In this document: positions 1 to 10,643 of the stretch, one piece after another
Layout of the letters: every line of letters starts with the position of its first letter
How positions within the stretch are numbered: the first letter of the stretch is position 1
Assembly: GCA_028023455.1 (NCBI GenBank)
Contig: JAQFVV010012490.1
Coordinates: 184,001-248,000, forward strand
DNA length: 64,000 nucleotides
Direction: 5' to 3'
DNA from: Epiperipatus broadwayi
Lineage: Eukaryota; Onychophora; Udeonychophora; Euonychophora; Peripatidae
Position numbers and translations under genes: made by a program
Notes under the pieces: model-generated
What the model saw: only the letters and a program-made list of their open reading frames with translations
What the model was told of the DNA's origin: nothing
The model's database searches: none

Positions 1-8
1 TTTTTATT

Positions 9-139
9 CCTTCTTTTTAAAACTTGAGTTTTTATGACTATAATCATGAAAAAGCAATCCGACGTTTCGACTATTTTTTATAGTCTTTTTCAAGGCACAC
101 TAAAATAAAATATATATACAATAAATATCACATATTCCA
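9..139. repeat. Left inverted terminal repeat of PLE-1
   Basis: Reverse complement of 1799-1936 with only a handful of differences. It contains a short hairpin stem (GACTAT/ATAGTC) next to CGAAACGTCGG on the minus strand. This resembles the stem II and GAAAC part of the hammerhead motifs known from Penelope pLTRs, but the CUGANGA core box is not present in canonical form. Confidence 0.85.
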
Positions 140-209
140 AAAAAAAAAAAAAAAATTAAAAATTAATTAAAAATTACAAAATATATTCATAAATATATAT
201 ATATACATA

Positions 210-944
210 AGCTTGGTATTCCAATGAGGCCAATTATTAGTAGTTGTAATACTTATTATGAAAAAATTTCGAGGTGGGTGTATAATAATATTTTTAAAAA
301 ATATATTACTTTATTTGAAAAAAATTGTGTTAATAATTCTATTCAGTTTATTAGTAAATTAAAAGTTTTTTTAGAAGGTAAGGTTTTTAAAAATTTGTTT
401 TTTTGTAAAGTTAGATATTGTTAGTATGTATACTAACATTGATCCGGAGGTTGCTATTTGTTGTTTTATGGATTTATATAATAAAGATAAAGGGGTAAAA
501 TTAAAAATTGAGGGTTTTCTTTTATATGAAATATTAGTGATTTGTTGTAGGGACCTTATTTTTAAATATGGGGATGAATTTTATAAACAAAAAGAGGGTT
601 TAAGTATGGGTAATAGTCTGAGTGGTTTTTTGGCAGGAATATATATGTATAAGTTTGAAGAACAATTTTTTAATTATAATAGGAATAAACCAATTTTTTA
701 TGTTAGATATGTTGATGACTATTTTATGGTTTTCAATGGTAATAAAAGAAATGCAGATAATTTTTTGAGTTATATTAATGGTAGAGTTGAAAAAATAAAA
801 TTTACTATGGAAAAAGAATATATTAATGTTATTGAATATATGGATGTTAGAATTTTAAAAAAAATTGATAGGAATGGTAGTGTTATTATAGAAACATCTG
901 TGTTTAGAAAAAAAAAAAAAAACATTTTTTGGATTATCAAATAA
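210..944 (+). pseudogene. PLE-1 reverse transcriptase, frameshifted
   Basis: The part from 210 to about 409 carries the conserved GIPMRPIISSCN segment that precedes the catalytic palm in Penelope RTs. The frame is then lost by a small indel near 409, just before the motif A region. It resumes in another frame, reading DIVSMYTNID, and the 426-944 segment (172 codons) holds the QKEGLSMGNSLSG motif and the catalytic YVDD box at residues 95-98 of that segment. The 424/426 junction is therefore one damaged RT, not two genes. The frame breaks again at the A15 run (908-922) and enters the endonuclease frame. The family enzyme makes cDNA at the target site; this copy is presumed dead. Confidence 0.88.
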
Positions 945-1638
945 TTGGTTTTCAGATATTGATAATCATAGTAAAATTAATATTGTTAATAATAAAATTA
1001 TTAGGGCAATTAAGTTATGTTCAAATAGTAATTTGTTTGAGAATGAGGTTGATATTATTAGGAATGAATGTTTTATGAATGATTATCCTAGGGGTGTAGT
1101 TGAACATTTGTTTTCTAATAAAAATATAAATAAAATAAGGAATAGAATGGGATTAGATAGGAATAGGAATAGAGAAAAGATTATTTATGTTGGTTTTAAT
1201 ATATCTAAAGATTTATTTATTAAAGTTAAGAAATTAGTTAAAATGATTAATAGGAAATATAATGTTTCAATTTGTCCAGTTTATAAAAAGAAAGCAAATT
1301 TAAATTTTTTAATTAATAATAATGGGGATTATAATAGGTTAGACATTATGAATTCAGTTTATTTGATAAAATGTTTGAATTGTTTTAGAAAGAATGTAGA
1401 AATGACATATATTGGGACTAGTAAAAATAAATTAAAAACTAGATTAAAACAGCATTTAGGTGATAAAAATTCTGCTATTTACATTCATAAGAATAAATTT
1501 AAGCATGGGGATTTTGAAATAAAACCTTTGGAATGTATTAAGTCATATAATGAAAGGATAATAAAAGAGGGTGTATACATAAATGAAATAAAACCAGAAT
1601 TAAATAGGATGTTAATAGAAAAAGATAAAAGAAAATAA
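922..1638 (+). pseudogene. PLE-1 connector and GIY-YIG endonuclease domain
   Basis: This segment continues the RT thumb region (TFFGLSNNWFSDID from 922) and then the GIY-YIG nuclease. VYLIKC near 1357 stands for the GIY strand and TYIG near 1409 for the YIG strand, followed by LKTRLKQH with the conserved arginine. A C-terminal Glu/Asn-containing stretch ends at the TAA at 1636-1638. In the family this domain nicks target DNA to prime reverse transcription. The frame is open from the A15 run to the stop; there is no in-frame ATG at its head because it is normally a fusion with the RT. Confidence 0.88.
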
Positions 1639-1798
1639 TAGGTTTTTAATTAAAAGTTTTTATTTGATATATATAGATTTTTAAAAAGGAATTAGTTGTG
1701 TTTAAGTTGTGATTGTAATAGGAAAGGGGAGTGAGATAAGGTAAAAAAAAAAATTTTTGGTTATGGATATATTTTGTAATTTTTAATTAATTTAATTT

Positions 1799-1936
1799 TT
1801 TTTTTGGAATATGTGATATTTATTGTATATATATTTTATTTTAGTGTGCCTTGAAAAAGACTATAAAAAATAGTCGAAACATTGGATTTCTTTTTCATGA
1901 TTATAGTCATAAAAAATCAAGTTTTAAAAAGAAGGA
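1799..1936. repeat. Right inverted terminal repeat of PLE-1
   Basis: Reverse complement of 9-139. Two CG sites of the left copy (CGTCGG) read CATTGG here, the pattern expected from CpG decay. It follows the endonuclease stop codon by about 160 bases of A/T-rich spacer. Confidence 0.85.
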
Positions 1937-2040
1937 GTTAGTTTGTTTTATTTCTATATTAGATATATATGAACTATTTTGAAAAGAAGAACTGTGTGCT
2001 GGATATATTAAATTATCTGATTATTTATTTTTTCCTTTTT

Positions 2041-2146
2041 TTTTTAAAGTGTCATAGCATCGGCCGGGACGCGAACCCGCAACCCAGGCAACTACCTGCT
2101 AGTGCAAGGAAGTCGCGCTGACATCTCGACCACCAATGCAAGACAT
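2041..2146 (-). repeat. tRNA-derived SINE, copy 1 (subfamily A)
   Basis: Read on the minus strand: an A-box-like TGGTCGAGATG, a tRNA-like arm around the CTTGCA anticodon region, a B-box GGGTTCGCGTCCC, then ATGACACTT and a poly-A tail (the T run at about 2037-2045). A run like ATTTTTCCTTTT on both sides (about 2028-2040 and 2147-2158) is a plausible target duplication but of low complexity. The total is about 100 bases, a very short SINE with almost no body. Confidence 0.85.
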
Positions 2147-2817
2147 ATTTTTCCTTTTGATAATAATTATTGCACACAATACATTTTAATTAAATATTTT
2201 ATATTACAGCAATTCAATTAATCTTATTCCAGCTATTTCCTCTCTGTAAATTAATTTCATAACTTATTAATATATATTTATTTCAGACTATATAAAATAA
2301 GTAAAATTGATGCAGAATAATATGCTTTTTCAAAAGAAATATTTTTATAGATAGAAACAGTAAATCAATGTTCCTGACATGTCTGGTTAATGAGGAATAC
2401 AATATTAAGATGCACTCTTTATCAAAACATTTTGATTACAACAAAAATGTAAGAGAAAAGATATATTAAAGTAAAATCTTAAAAAGGAGCTTTATTAATT
2501 GGTTGTTATGTTTCATAAGAAGTATAAACAAGTCAGAAAATACTATGAAAGCAAGTTCCATTTAAAAAAAACAACAACAGAAAATTTGAAATCATTTTTT
2601 CTAAAAAGGAGTTTATAGAAGACTGCATCCTACCTACTGTAGAATTAATTTGTTCATAACATAAAAAGAAATTTGATAATATAAACATGTCACAAAGAAT
2701 AGTTACAAGGAGAATTGGAAAAATTATCATTAAATGTGGGACAATCATTAATAATAATATTCCTTTATTAATAATTCATTAAAAAATTGTTTAATAAGTA
2801 TATGTTGAAATTGGCTT
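2147..2817. other. Unrecognised A/T-rich spacer
   Basis: I see no conserved protein motif, RNA gene or clear repeat here. A 71-codon reading frame on the minus strand (2533-2748) has no family resemblance that I can see. Confidence 0.5.
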
Positions 2818-2950
2818 GTCAGTTGAAAAGGTTGCACCACCTTTAACTTTTAGGGATAAATTAATTAAATTTTTGAACAAATGCAGCAGGTCTATTTTTA
2901 AGTTGATAATTTTGTATAGCATTTGGCAGAAAAACAGTTCCCCACCCCTG
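2818..2950 (-). mobile_element. hAT-type transposon end fragment
   Basis: On the minus strand it begins at 2950 with CAGGGGTGGGGAACTG, a terminal motif common in hAT elements, and runs through about 130 bases of low-copy-looking A/T-rich sequence to AAAGGTGGTGCAACC. No matching second end or 8-bp duplication is apparent, so it is a solo end. It abuts the 3' end of the decayed Ty3/gypsy element. Confidence 0.55.
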
Positions 2951-3049
2951 ATCTAAATAAAGCTACTTCTATGGTTGAATGGATTTAGGCAAAGATTCCA
3001 CCTTTTTTAATGATAGGTTAGTAGTTGATTGACACTGATTAACAACAGG

Positions 3050-4340
3050 TGAACATGATAAAGCATCTGCATCTCCAATCTCTTTCCAAGTTGATATAAC
3101 AATTCATAGTAATATGCTGACATCACATTTATCCAGTGTAGCATATGTTGGATTGCATGTTCTGGAATTTTTTTTAATGATTGTCAAATATTTCCAGTAG
3201 TGGATGATGATCAGTACAAATTTGACATTTCTGTCTATAAATGTATAGGTGGAACTTTTTTGTTGTGAAAATTATAGCTAAAGCTTCCTTATCAAATTGA
3301 CTGTAATTTTTCTCAGCTTCTGACAATGTTCTCAGGTTTAATATAAACTACAGTCCACTAGTGAACTACTTTTTTGTATATTGATATGTTACTTTAAAAA
3401 ATAAAAATGTATTTTTAGGATGAAACTTAATTAAAAAGAATAAATTAAAAAAAAAAACTATCATAAGCTATAGTATGTTCTCCTTCATAGTAACAATGAC
3501 AAATCATAGCACCATTTCCATATTCCGATATCCATTGTAATTATCAGATCCAGGTCACGAAGATAATGTATTATTTGATTTTATGTAAGTAGATCAAAAA
3601 GCTTTCTGGAAGGCTATAATTTTGTTCTTTAGACCATTTCCATCATTGTAATTTTTTAAATAGTTTGTATAAAGATGATAATATATGAGTCTTTCCTTTA
3701 AAAAAGCTCTCAAAAATGTTCAGTAGGCCTAAAAATGCCTGCAAATCTTTTACATCTTTTATATTCTTAGATTGCTCAGCAATTTTTATTGCTTTTACTT
3801 TATCTGGGTTAGGATATTTTCCATTTTTATTAATTATGTAACCTAGAAACTTTACCTCTGATGATTATGTACATTTAGCAGTATTTAGCTTTGCTCCTAT
3901 TTCTCCAATTTGGAACAGACTTTATCCAGACATATGCCATGAAGTAAATTATCCATTTTAGCTTGGAAGATATTAGTTGCAACTGTAATGCCATATGGTA
4001 ATTTATTGCATTTGTAAAGTTCTAAATGAGTAGTGAAAGTTAGTAATTCTGCCATTCTATCAGATGGGGATTTAGTGAAAAGCAGATTTTTAAAACTATT
4101 TTTGCAAAAAAACAAGCCTTTTTATAATGATGGTATAGGCTCTTAAACTTATTTAGCATAACATGTTAGTGAAGATTTCCATCCAGATTCATAACTAATA
4201 CTGGAATAACCAAGGATGAATCTTCTACGAGTTTTAATAATCTTTTCCACCTTTTCCTTTTTTTGTGAATGAAACACACATGTGACTTGCATACAAATGA
4301 TTGAGCATCCTTTTTAAATTTGTCAACTGGTCATGTATTA
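3050..4340 (-). pseudogene. Ty3/gypsy RT and RNase H remnant
   Basis: Recognisable RT pieces on the minus strand are the fingers-type LVEDSSLVIPVLVMNLDG (about 4230-4180), FTTHLELYKCNKLPYGIT (around 4050-3980) and FLGYIINKNGKYPNPDKVKA (about 3870-3790). The YxDD-bearing strand expected between the last two is missing: HGICLDKVCSKLEK runs straight into a stop. RNase H is clear around LRTLSEAEKNYSQFDKEALA (about 3330-3270) and CQICTDHHPLL. The enzyme would copy element RNA and remove it from the hybrid; without the aspartate pair this copy cannot. Confidence 0.85.
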
Positions 4341-4639
4341 AAATAACTCTGCTGATTCTGAAATAAAACCAAGGAATTTCTTCCTAACTACTGCTTCTAT
4401 TTGTATTCTCTTGATAACATTTACACAGATTCTCAAAGGATGAAACTAGTTTCATAGTAATGGTCTAAAATCTTTCTTGACAATATACAGTGGTAAAAAT
4501 TTAACCTTAGAATTTAATTTCACAGATAGTCACTTTGCTATGCATCTGTATTATTTTCATTTATGTCTGTAGTGATATCAGTTTTGCAAGTGATTTTTTT
4601 CTTTTATCTACTTATTAATTTTCATCAAGTCTTTATATG

Positions 4640-4880
4640 ATAACTATGACAGGCACACTCCACTCTTAACTTCCATGATAATTTCCTGCTCAAATATATT
4701 CATGTTCATCAGAATATGGCCATTATTAACATCATTTAATTTCTTTATATTATATTTACTACTTACTCTTCTCTCCAAGATTTACAGTCCACCATTATTT
4801 TTGTTTTAATATTCTTGTCTTTATTACAGCAGAAACCTGCTAAATGTCATGTTGTTTTACAAATATTGCATTTTTCAATT
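4640..4880 (-). pseudogene. Gypsy nucleocapsid knuckle and protease remnant
   Basis: A CX2CX4HX4C zinc knuckle (CNIC...HLAGFC) is readable at 4870-4829 on the minus strand, but one of its four spacer positions is a TGA stop. Further on, MEVKSGVCLS at about 4700-4670 sits where the aspartic protease active site should be. The family's Asp-Ser/Thr-Gly triad reads Lys-Ser-Gly here, so it would be inactive. The assignment of the protease rests on position and weak similarity. Confidence 0.6.
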
Positions 4881-5009
4881 TTAAACTGCAGTATTTCTTG
4901 AAATAACCATGTTAAAATACTTTGCACTCTTGCAATCTGGTTTATCTGCATCACTTTTTTTTACTACCATTGCATATTTTCCATCTGCTTAGAAAGAAAT
5001 TCTAAAGCA

Positions 5010-5507
5010 TTATCTAGTAGTTTTTTGTGTAACACATTTGTCTATTGCATGTTTATAATTAAAGTCTGGTTCACTTAATAATACTTTTCTAAAGTTATTG
5101 TCTATCATTCTGAATAATAGTTGGTCTAATAACTTATTATTTTGTTCTCGGCCATAATCACAGTCCTTTGTCAATGTCCTTGGTGCTATATCATAATCCT
5201 TATATTTTGTTGTTGTTTTATATTCCTCAATTTCAGCTGTACCATCCATTTAGTTATCGCAGATATGAAATAAATAGTTTTTCCTTCAACTCCTGATACA
5301 GAAATTCTTCAGAGGTTTTAAGGTTGCAGATTTGATTTCCAAATTCAATATATCTTTTTCCACAAATGACATAAGTGTAGACACTTTTATTCTACCATCA
5401 TCAATTTTATTTATGAGTATATATCTTTCAATGTAGTTCCCATAACTCTCCCAAGATGCAGTATTATCTATATTGAATTTACAAATGTTGTTGCTAAGTG
5501 ATGCCAT
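5010..5507 (-). pseudogene. Gypsy gag (capsid) remnant
   Basis: It starts with ATG at 5507 on the minus strand. The motif WESYGNYIERYI at about residues 19-30 and the hydrophobic helices after it (STLMSFVEKDIL) match the capsid N-terminal pattern of Ty3/gypsy gag proteins that begin near a Trp-Glu-x-Tyr signature. The frame breaks between 5286 and 5249 and resumes in 5249-5010, which ends in a Lys/Asp-rich segment before the zinc knuckle. The product would be the structural shell protein of the element. Confidence 0.7.
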
Positions 5508-6539
5508 TTTTCTTGTTTGTCAGAATAACTATTTGCATGTCAACTTTTATCTATCCCACAAAGATTTATTTTTCAATAGTCAATTGCACCATTCTGCTAT
5601 GTCCTGAAAGTATTATCATTTCAATATCAGTTGTGAAAGCATCAGTAACTTTAAATAAACTCAAACACAACTTAAGTAATAAAACAAATTTATTCAATGT
5701 TAAATAACAAAATAGAAAAAAGAAATAAAGAGTAAATAACAACTAGAAATTTTATTTGAAATCTTTAAAGTCTATAAATACACTTCTTCTGGTCTGTGTC
5801 AATGTCTACACATGCCCAGTAGATAATTATAATCCATTTGCTTTGCATTTTAAATGAAAAGTTCTTCACACACCAGTTCTAGTATGACTGCTACTGCATA
5901 AATACACATAATGAATGACAAACCTAAACTATGGCATTTATCATATCAACAGTTTACAAAAAATTCACTGATAATGTAGTATGCAAAACATAATGCAATT
6001 ATTATGCACTTCCTTACACACAAGGTCTTTTTTTTTTTTTATGAGAGTCCATCTTTACATAATTATTCTCATTAGCATAATTGATTTTTAATATACATTT
6101 AAATGTATGATTATATGTAAATTTTCAAAAATAGCATAATAATAATGAGAAATTTTATTCATATACTATATACACATATTTACGTGATTAAATAATAAAC
6201 TTTTTTTACATTGCATATATAAACAATACATGCACAAACAGACCAGATTACTGCAGTTTAATGCTAATGTTATTTATCAAAAAAGTGTTATCAATCCAAA
6301 TTTCTTATTACAAATACTGGTAGTTCGATGCTATAAATTAAAATATTTTATCCATTCTAGATTTTTAAATTTTGAATTAAATTTATTTTTCATTTCGTAA
6401 ATATTAAATAATTACACTTTTTGAAATTATGTAAGCGGAAAAATACTGTACTGCGATCCGTAATGAAGTCTATATTCATCTTCTAGTTTGAGATTTGTGA
6501 TCATTATTTTTAATTATTATCAATCCATTAACTGTTTTT
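5508..6539. other. Gypsy 5' side and unrecognised DNA
   Basis: On the minus strand this is upstream of gag and should hold the 5' LTR. There is a TTGAATAAATTTG stretch near 5695 that could be a polyadenylation signal, but no convincing TG...CA boundaries and no primer-binding site. Nothing else is recognised up to 6539. Confidence 0.4.
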
Positions 6540-7860
6540 CTTTTTCACATTAGTATAACAAATTTCTTTATCTCTTTTTCTATGCCTTAATCTCTTTTGA
6601 GCTAGTTTAAGATTTCAATTATCCATCTATTCTTAGCTCATTTAGCAACTTCTAGTTCAGCTTTATTTTCACATCTTAATTCTTTCAGTAATCTCAACAA
6701 TTCCAGTTTGTTCCTTATTCATGTATTTCATTTTCAATATCTCCTTGTATATTTCTAATATATATTTTTCCAAACTTAACTGTAAATTCTAGTCTCTGTA
6801 CTGCTCTTTTATTAAGCATCCGTATTTATTAAAACCCTTCATTTTCAAATACATTGGCATAATTCCATTAAATATTAAATTATTTTAACAAATATATTCC
6901 ATCTTTAATTCTATAATTAATTGCATCTATGATGTTGTCATCTGCATTAATAATCAGACTAAGTTATTTAGAAATGAAAGATATATTTAATTTACTGTTA
7001 TCAATTTTTATTTTTACCTTCTGAAAAAAGTCATTAAACATTACTTTAGTTTTGGGGATTTATTTTTCCTTTTCATTTGATAGTTCTTTCAACATTTTCT
7101 GAAACTCTACAGCATTATTTTCAAAAATAATAACATCATTTTCAAAATCTAAAAGACTTATATAATTTCCCTTTACTTTTCTTAATTTAGCTCCATGTCT
7201 TAACCCACAATATATTTCCTGTTGTACATGTTTATCAAAATTAATCTTCCTAGATCATCATATAATTAATCATTGTTGTTGCATTTTCATATGATAATTC
7301 TTACTCATTACATAAAAAACAACAAATCAAAATGATAATTCTTACTCATTATCTCTTTCCTATCTTCTTTTAATACATGAATGAGATTAATTGTACTATA
7401 AGTACTTTTAAATCCAACTTTTTCTTCTAGTTTATTTGAATTCAAGTTTCCTGTAGATAAGTTGAAATGATCTTCGTTAAACTACTTTATAGAATTATTA
7501 GAAGACTGATAACTCTATAACTTCTAATATCTTTTTTGTTCATCCTTTTTAAATATAAGTATTACTACTACATTCTTTCATTAATTTGGTACATCTTTAT
7601 CACTTAGACATTTAGTATGAAATTTTTGACCACAATTTCTCTATTTCTTCACCTGTTTATTTTTTGAAACTTTATCATGCTTTGTAAATTTAATTACATG
7701 TCTCAACTCTTTATTCAAAATATTTTGAATTTAAAAGATGTAATTGCAAGGAGCTATTTTATTTTCTTGAGCTTTATTATTATAAACAGTGTGTAATTTT
7801 TTTGCAGAATTTCATGATGTTATCCCTTTTATCTTATTGCTGAAAAACTTTCCTATAATT
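6540..7860 (-). pseudogene. Non-LTR retrotransposon RT remnant (RTE/jockey-like), LINE-1 of window
   Basis: Minus-strand fragments line up with the reverse transcriptase of endonuclease-RT LINEs. VVVILIFKKDEQK (near 7575) is RT motif 1, KLEEKVGFKSTYSTINLIHV (near 7420-7370) is motif 2, and GLRHGAKLR followed by NYISLLDFENDVIIF (near 7190-7120) covers the catalytic FADD position, which here reads FEND. KTKVMFNDFFSEGK (about 7055-7015) follows. Stops and frameshifts are frequent. The linked endonuclease lies at 9470-8760, and a plus-strand LINE fragment separates the two. Confidence 0.8.
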
Positions 7861-7952
7861 TGTATTAAATTTTTATGGCTTTTGTGTTTTCTTCTGTAGC
7901 TCTTTTTTTTTTTGTTAATTCAGTTATATTGTCATACTAATCATTAATTGAT

Positions 7953-8620
7953 CATGAAAAGAAAAAATAAAGGAATTAAAATTAATGGTAGGCATATTCT
8001 TAGCATTGATTATGCATATCATATTGTTTTCATTGCAGATTCAGAAGAAAAAAAAAATGCTTAAGATGTTGAATATGCTTTTAGAGAAATTCATATTGAT
8101 CATAAACATTGGTAAAACTAAGATTATGATAGTGGATAAACAACAAATTAAAAAAAAGTTGGTTTGAACAAGTCGAAGATTTTTGTTATCTGAGAAATGT
8201 GATTAGTGATAATAATGGAGATCTACTTAAGATTAAAAGGAAAATACTACTGACAAAGTAGATTTTTAAAAAAAAAAAACACCCTATTATTAAATAAAAA
8301 CATATTGATGTCAAAAAATAAATAAATTTTTTTAGCACCTTTGTTTGATTGTATATTGACACATGAATGTAAGACTTGACTTTGGGATAAAAATAAAATT
8401 AAGATTTAGAAATGTAGCTTTGGAGCTTGATTATGACAAGTTAGATGGAAAAAAAGATTGACGAAGGATATTGAGAGAAATTTGTATGAAAAGAGAACTG
8501 TGCAACATAATATGGTTGAGAAAATTAAAATACCTAAAACACACTTTGATATACAATGTTTTTCTACAAAATGTTTTGGAAACTAAAGTTTTAGTGAAGG
8601 TTGAGGAATAGACTAAAAAC
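7953..8620 (+). pseudogene. Second LINE RT fragment, plus strand
   Basis: The reading starts with MKRKNKGIKINGRHILSIDY and AYHIVFIADSEE. The catalytic YADD of this RT type reads YAYH. It continues with the KTKIMIV segment, FEQVEDFCYLRNVISDNNGD (about 8165-8220), a HECKTWLW-like CETW region near 8365 and a C-terminal KDIERNLYEKRTVQHNMVEK (about 8458-8520). It is broken by several indels. The fragment is oriented opposite to, and lies between, the two halves of the minus-strand LINE, which suggests that it inserted there or that the two recombined. Confidence 0.78.
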
Positions 8621-8759
8621 AACTTCCCTTAAAAATGTAATTAATATAAATCAGTGTAGTTCATACACAAATAAAAAAAGTGACTAAGATTAGAATAATA
8701 TGGCCAGAAAGTGGCAATTACTGATAAATTAATAATTGCTTTTTCATACCATTTTTGCA

Positions 8760-9470
8760 GAATTTCAAATATTCAATTTTTCTAATGATGCCATTTAAAA
8801 ATATTTTTGTTTCTGTTTTTATTGTCTTATCTCAGTTAAGATTTTTTTTGGTGAAATGTTGTTTTTATATTGGTTAACTCTGGTAATGTTAGTTAAGTAT
8901 TGTTTATCTTATTGAATTCATTCTATGACTAGACCATCATCAAAGTCTGCTAATATTTTAAAATGATTTGTGTAGACTTTAATAAGTACATTATAATTTT
9001 GAAATCCATGTTTTCTGTTAACCAAAATATAGTTTGATTCAGCTGCATCTTTATTTGGAATGCTTATATGTCCATTTTCACTTTGCATTTTTTTCAAAAA
9101 AGGAATTCATAATATATAGACACCCTTCCTCCCCCTCCCACACAAATTCTATAAGCCTGTATTTGCTCTCATTTCTGCCAAATCCAAATCTACCCATAGC
9201 ATTTTTGTTTTTCAATTGTTTTCTAATTCTTTCATTAAAATCCACGATGAGAATTCTAAAATGTTTAATCTAATTAAAAGGTTTCTATTTTTTTGTATAA
9301 TGAATCCTATTCTACTTCTACTTTCAATATTTGTACTTTTAAAGTTAATTTCTTCATTTTTCAAATCGTTTCCTTATTTTTTTTCCTAACTTAACAAAAT
9401 ACAACTATGTCTCATTTAATAGTAAATAGTTATTTCAATTTATTCAATCTTCTTTCATTTGATAGAGATC
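8760..9470 (-). pseudogene. LINE apurinic-type endonuclease remnant
   Basis: On the minus strand, INFKSTNIESRSRIGFII (around 9345-9295) precedes VDFNERI, the DFN-type active-site strand. MGRFGFGRNESKYRLIEF and CLYIMNSFF follow at about 9195-9095, then a degenerate SDHRMV equivalent (SSHRMNS, about 8930). These are conserved blocks of the EEP-fold endonuclease in RTE-like LINEs. The proline-rich plus-strand reading frame at 9034-9273 is only the antisense of this domain. This half probably belongs with the RT at 7860-6540. Confidence 0.78.
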
Positions 9471-9474
9471 TACA

Positions 9475-10405
9475 GTAGTAGATAGTTAAATAAAAGTCAT
9501 TGTCAGTTGGTAGTATAAGTCTATCAGTACAAGATTCTTTGCATCTCTGCCTTCAGACAGCAATTAGTGTTGGCTGAAATCTTCCCAGCTTATGGAAAGA
9601 GACCATAATTTATTAATGTGTCATAATTATTAATATGAAAGAGAATTCGCATTCAACCATACATGAAAACACTCATTTTTCATGCAAAACCAACCAATAG
9701 TTAAAACTATTAGGCATCCAAAAAAAAGGCCATGTTGATTTTTTTTAGTCTTAAACCAAGAGATAAATACCAGTAAACTCACCATATTGTTATGATGCAT
9801 GTTAGTGAGCAAGTCATCCACATTCATTTATCATATACTGAAATGACAAAGACTTATAAAATACTCACAAATAATTTGCCTTGTTTTTAATTAATAATGA
9901 ACTTCTTTTTGTAGATACATTTCAAAATCTTTACATAAAATACATTATGATAAAAATATTTTTCTGGAATTTCATTTATATTAAAATAATAGTCTATTTT
10001 TGAGTAATATCAGAATTTTAATAACATTTTCTAGCATCTTTATTCATAATCAGGATATTTATTTTCAGTCTAATAAACAATAAAGGTCAGAGTGTCAAGA
10101 TGTAATTACAACTCAATATGAAGAAAACAGAAGCTGTACAACAGAAATATCTTATTTTAAAATTGGTCAAGAAGACAGAAATCAGATTAGACCTTAATAC
10201 AAAAGATCTTCATAGAGATTATCTTATTTTTGTCATAAGATAATCTAATTCATTGGAAAAGTATTTAATTCTTGAAAATATTGACAATAAAAGAATATGA
10301 AGGTTTACAACAAAAGTCTTTAATGCAATCTATGTGTTAAATTATGAAATGGTTTTAGGAAATTGACATATTAGGAAATTTTGTTGTATTTTTTGAAAAT
10401 TTTCT
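9475..10405. other. Mostly unrecognised; possible LINE C-terminal scraps
   Basis: No clear gene is present. Near 10280-10360 the plus strand reads RFTTKVFNAIYVLNYEMVL, weakly like the TKVFNQCVLP block after the LINE RT, but it is too short and decayed to be sure. Confidence 0.35.
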
Positions 10406-10419
10406 ATATAAAACTATAA

Positions 10420-10515
10420 TAGCCAAGAGGTTAGCACAGCAGCCTTGCAAGTAAGCAGTTGGTTGCAGATGGTTGTTGTGGGTTTGCCTCCCAGACGATG
10501 CTATGACATATGAAA
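10420..10515 (+). repeat. tRNA-derived SINE, copy 2 (subfamily B)
   Basis: An A-box-like CCAAGAGGTTAGC, an anticodon-arm-like segment, a diverged B-box TGGGTTTGCCTCCCA, then GATGCTATGACATATG and a short A tail. The insert is flanked by a perfect 10-bp duplication AAAACTATAA at 10410-10419 and 10516-10525, so the boundaries are firm. Confidence 0.88.
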
Positions 10516-10643
10516 AAAACTATAAAAACTACAGTTAAAATGGACAATGCACAATAGCAAAAAGACAGTTACATATTGTCACTCTACATCTCAACTTGTA
10601 TATGAAGAAAGCAAATTAATTAAAAACAAATGTGGATTAAAAA

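Larger units (their letters stand above)
1..1936 (+). mobile_element. Penelope-like element 1 (PLE-1), 5'-truncated, inverted ends
   Basis: A retroelement with a Penelope-type reverse transcriptase followed by a GIY-YIG endonuclease domain, the order typical of this family. The coding part begins inside the RT at about 210, so the N-terminal third is missing. The outer ~140 bases at each side are near-identical inverted copies (9-139 against 1799-1936), as seen for the partial, inverted pLTRs of Penelope elements. The reading frame is broken twice, near 409 and in an A15 run at 908-922, so this copy cannot make a full protein. I could not delimit the left insertion boundary, because the repeat runs to the first bases of the window. 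Confidence 0.9.
2955..5507 (-). mobile_element. Ty3/gypsy retrotransposon remnant 1 (gag-pr-RT-RNase H)
   Basis: On the minus strand the order is gag (5507-5010), zinc knuckle (4870-4829), protease-like segment (4720-4650), RT (about 4340-3560) and RNase H (3345-3170), ending in a linker with DADALS (about 3070). This is the standard gypsy order. No integrase follows, because the hAT end and unrelated DNA come next, and no LTR pair is recognisable. Every domain carries stops or frame breaks. The element is an old dead copy. Confidence 0.85.

Noticed and set aside
60-110. Active hammerhead ribozyme
   Set aside because: Stem II and GAAAC are present but the CUGANGA core box is not, so I report only a relic.
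9034-9273. Proline- and serine-rich plus-strand open frame
   Set aside because: It is the antisense of the LINE endonuclease readable on the minus strand.
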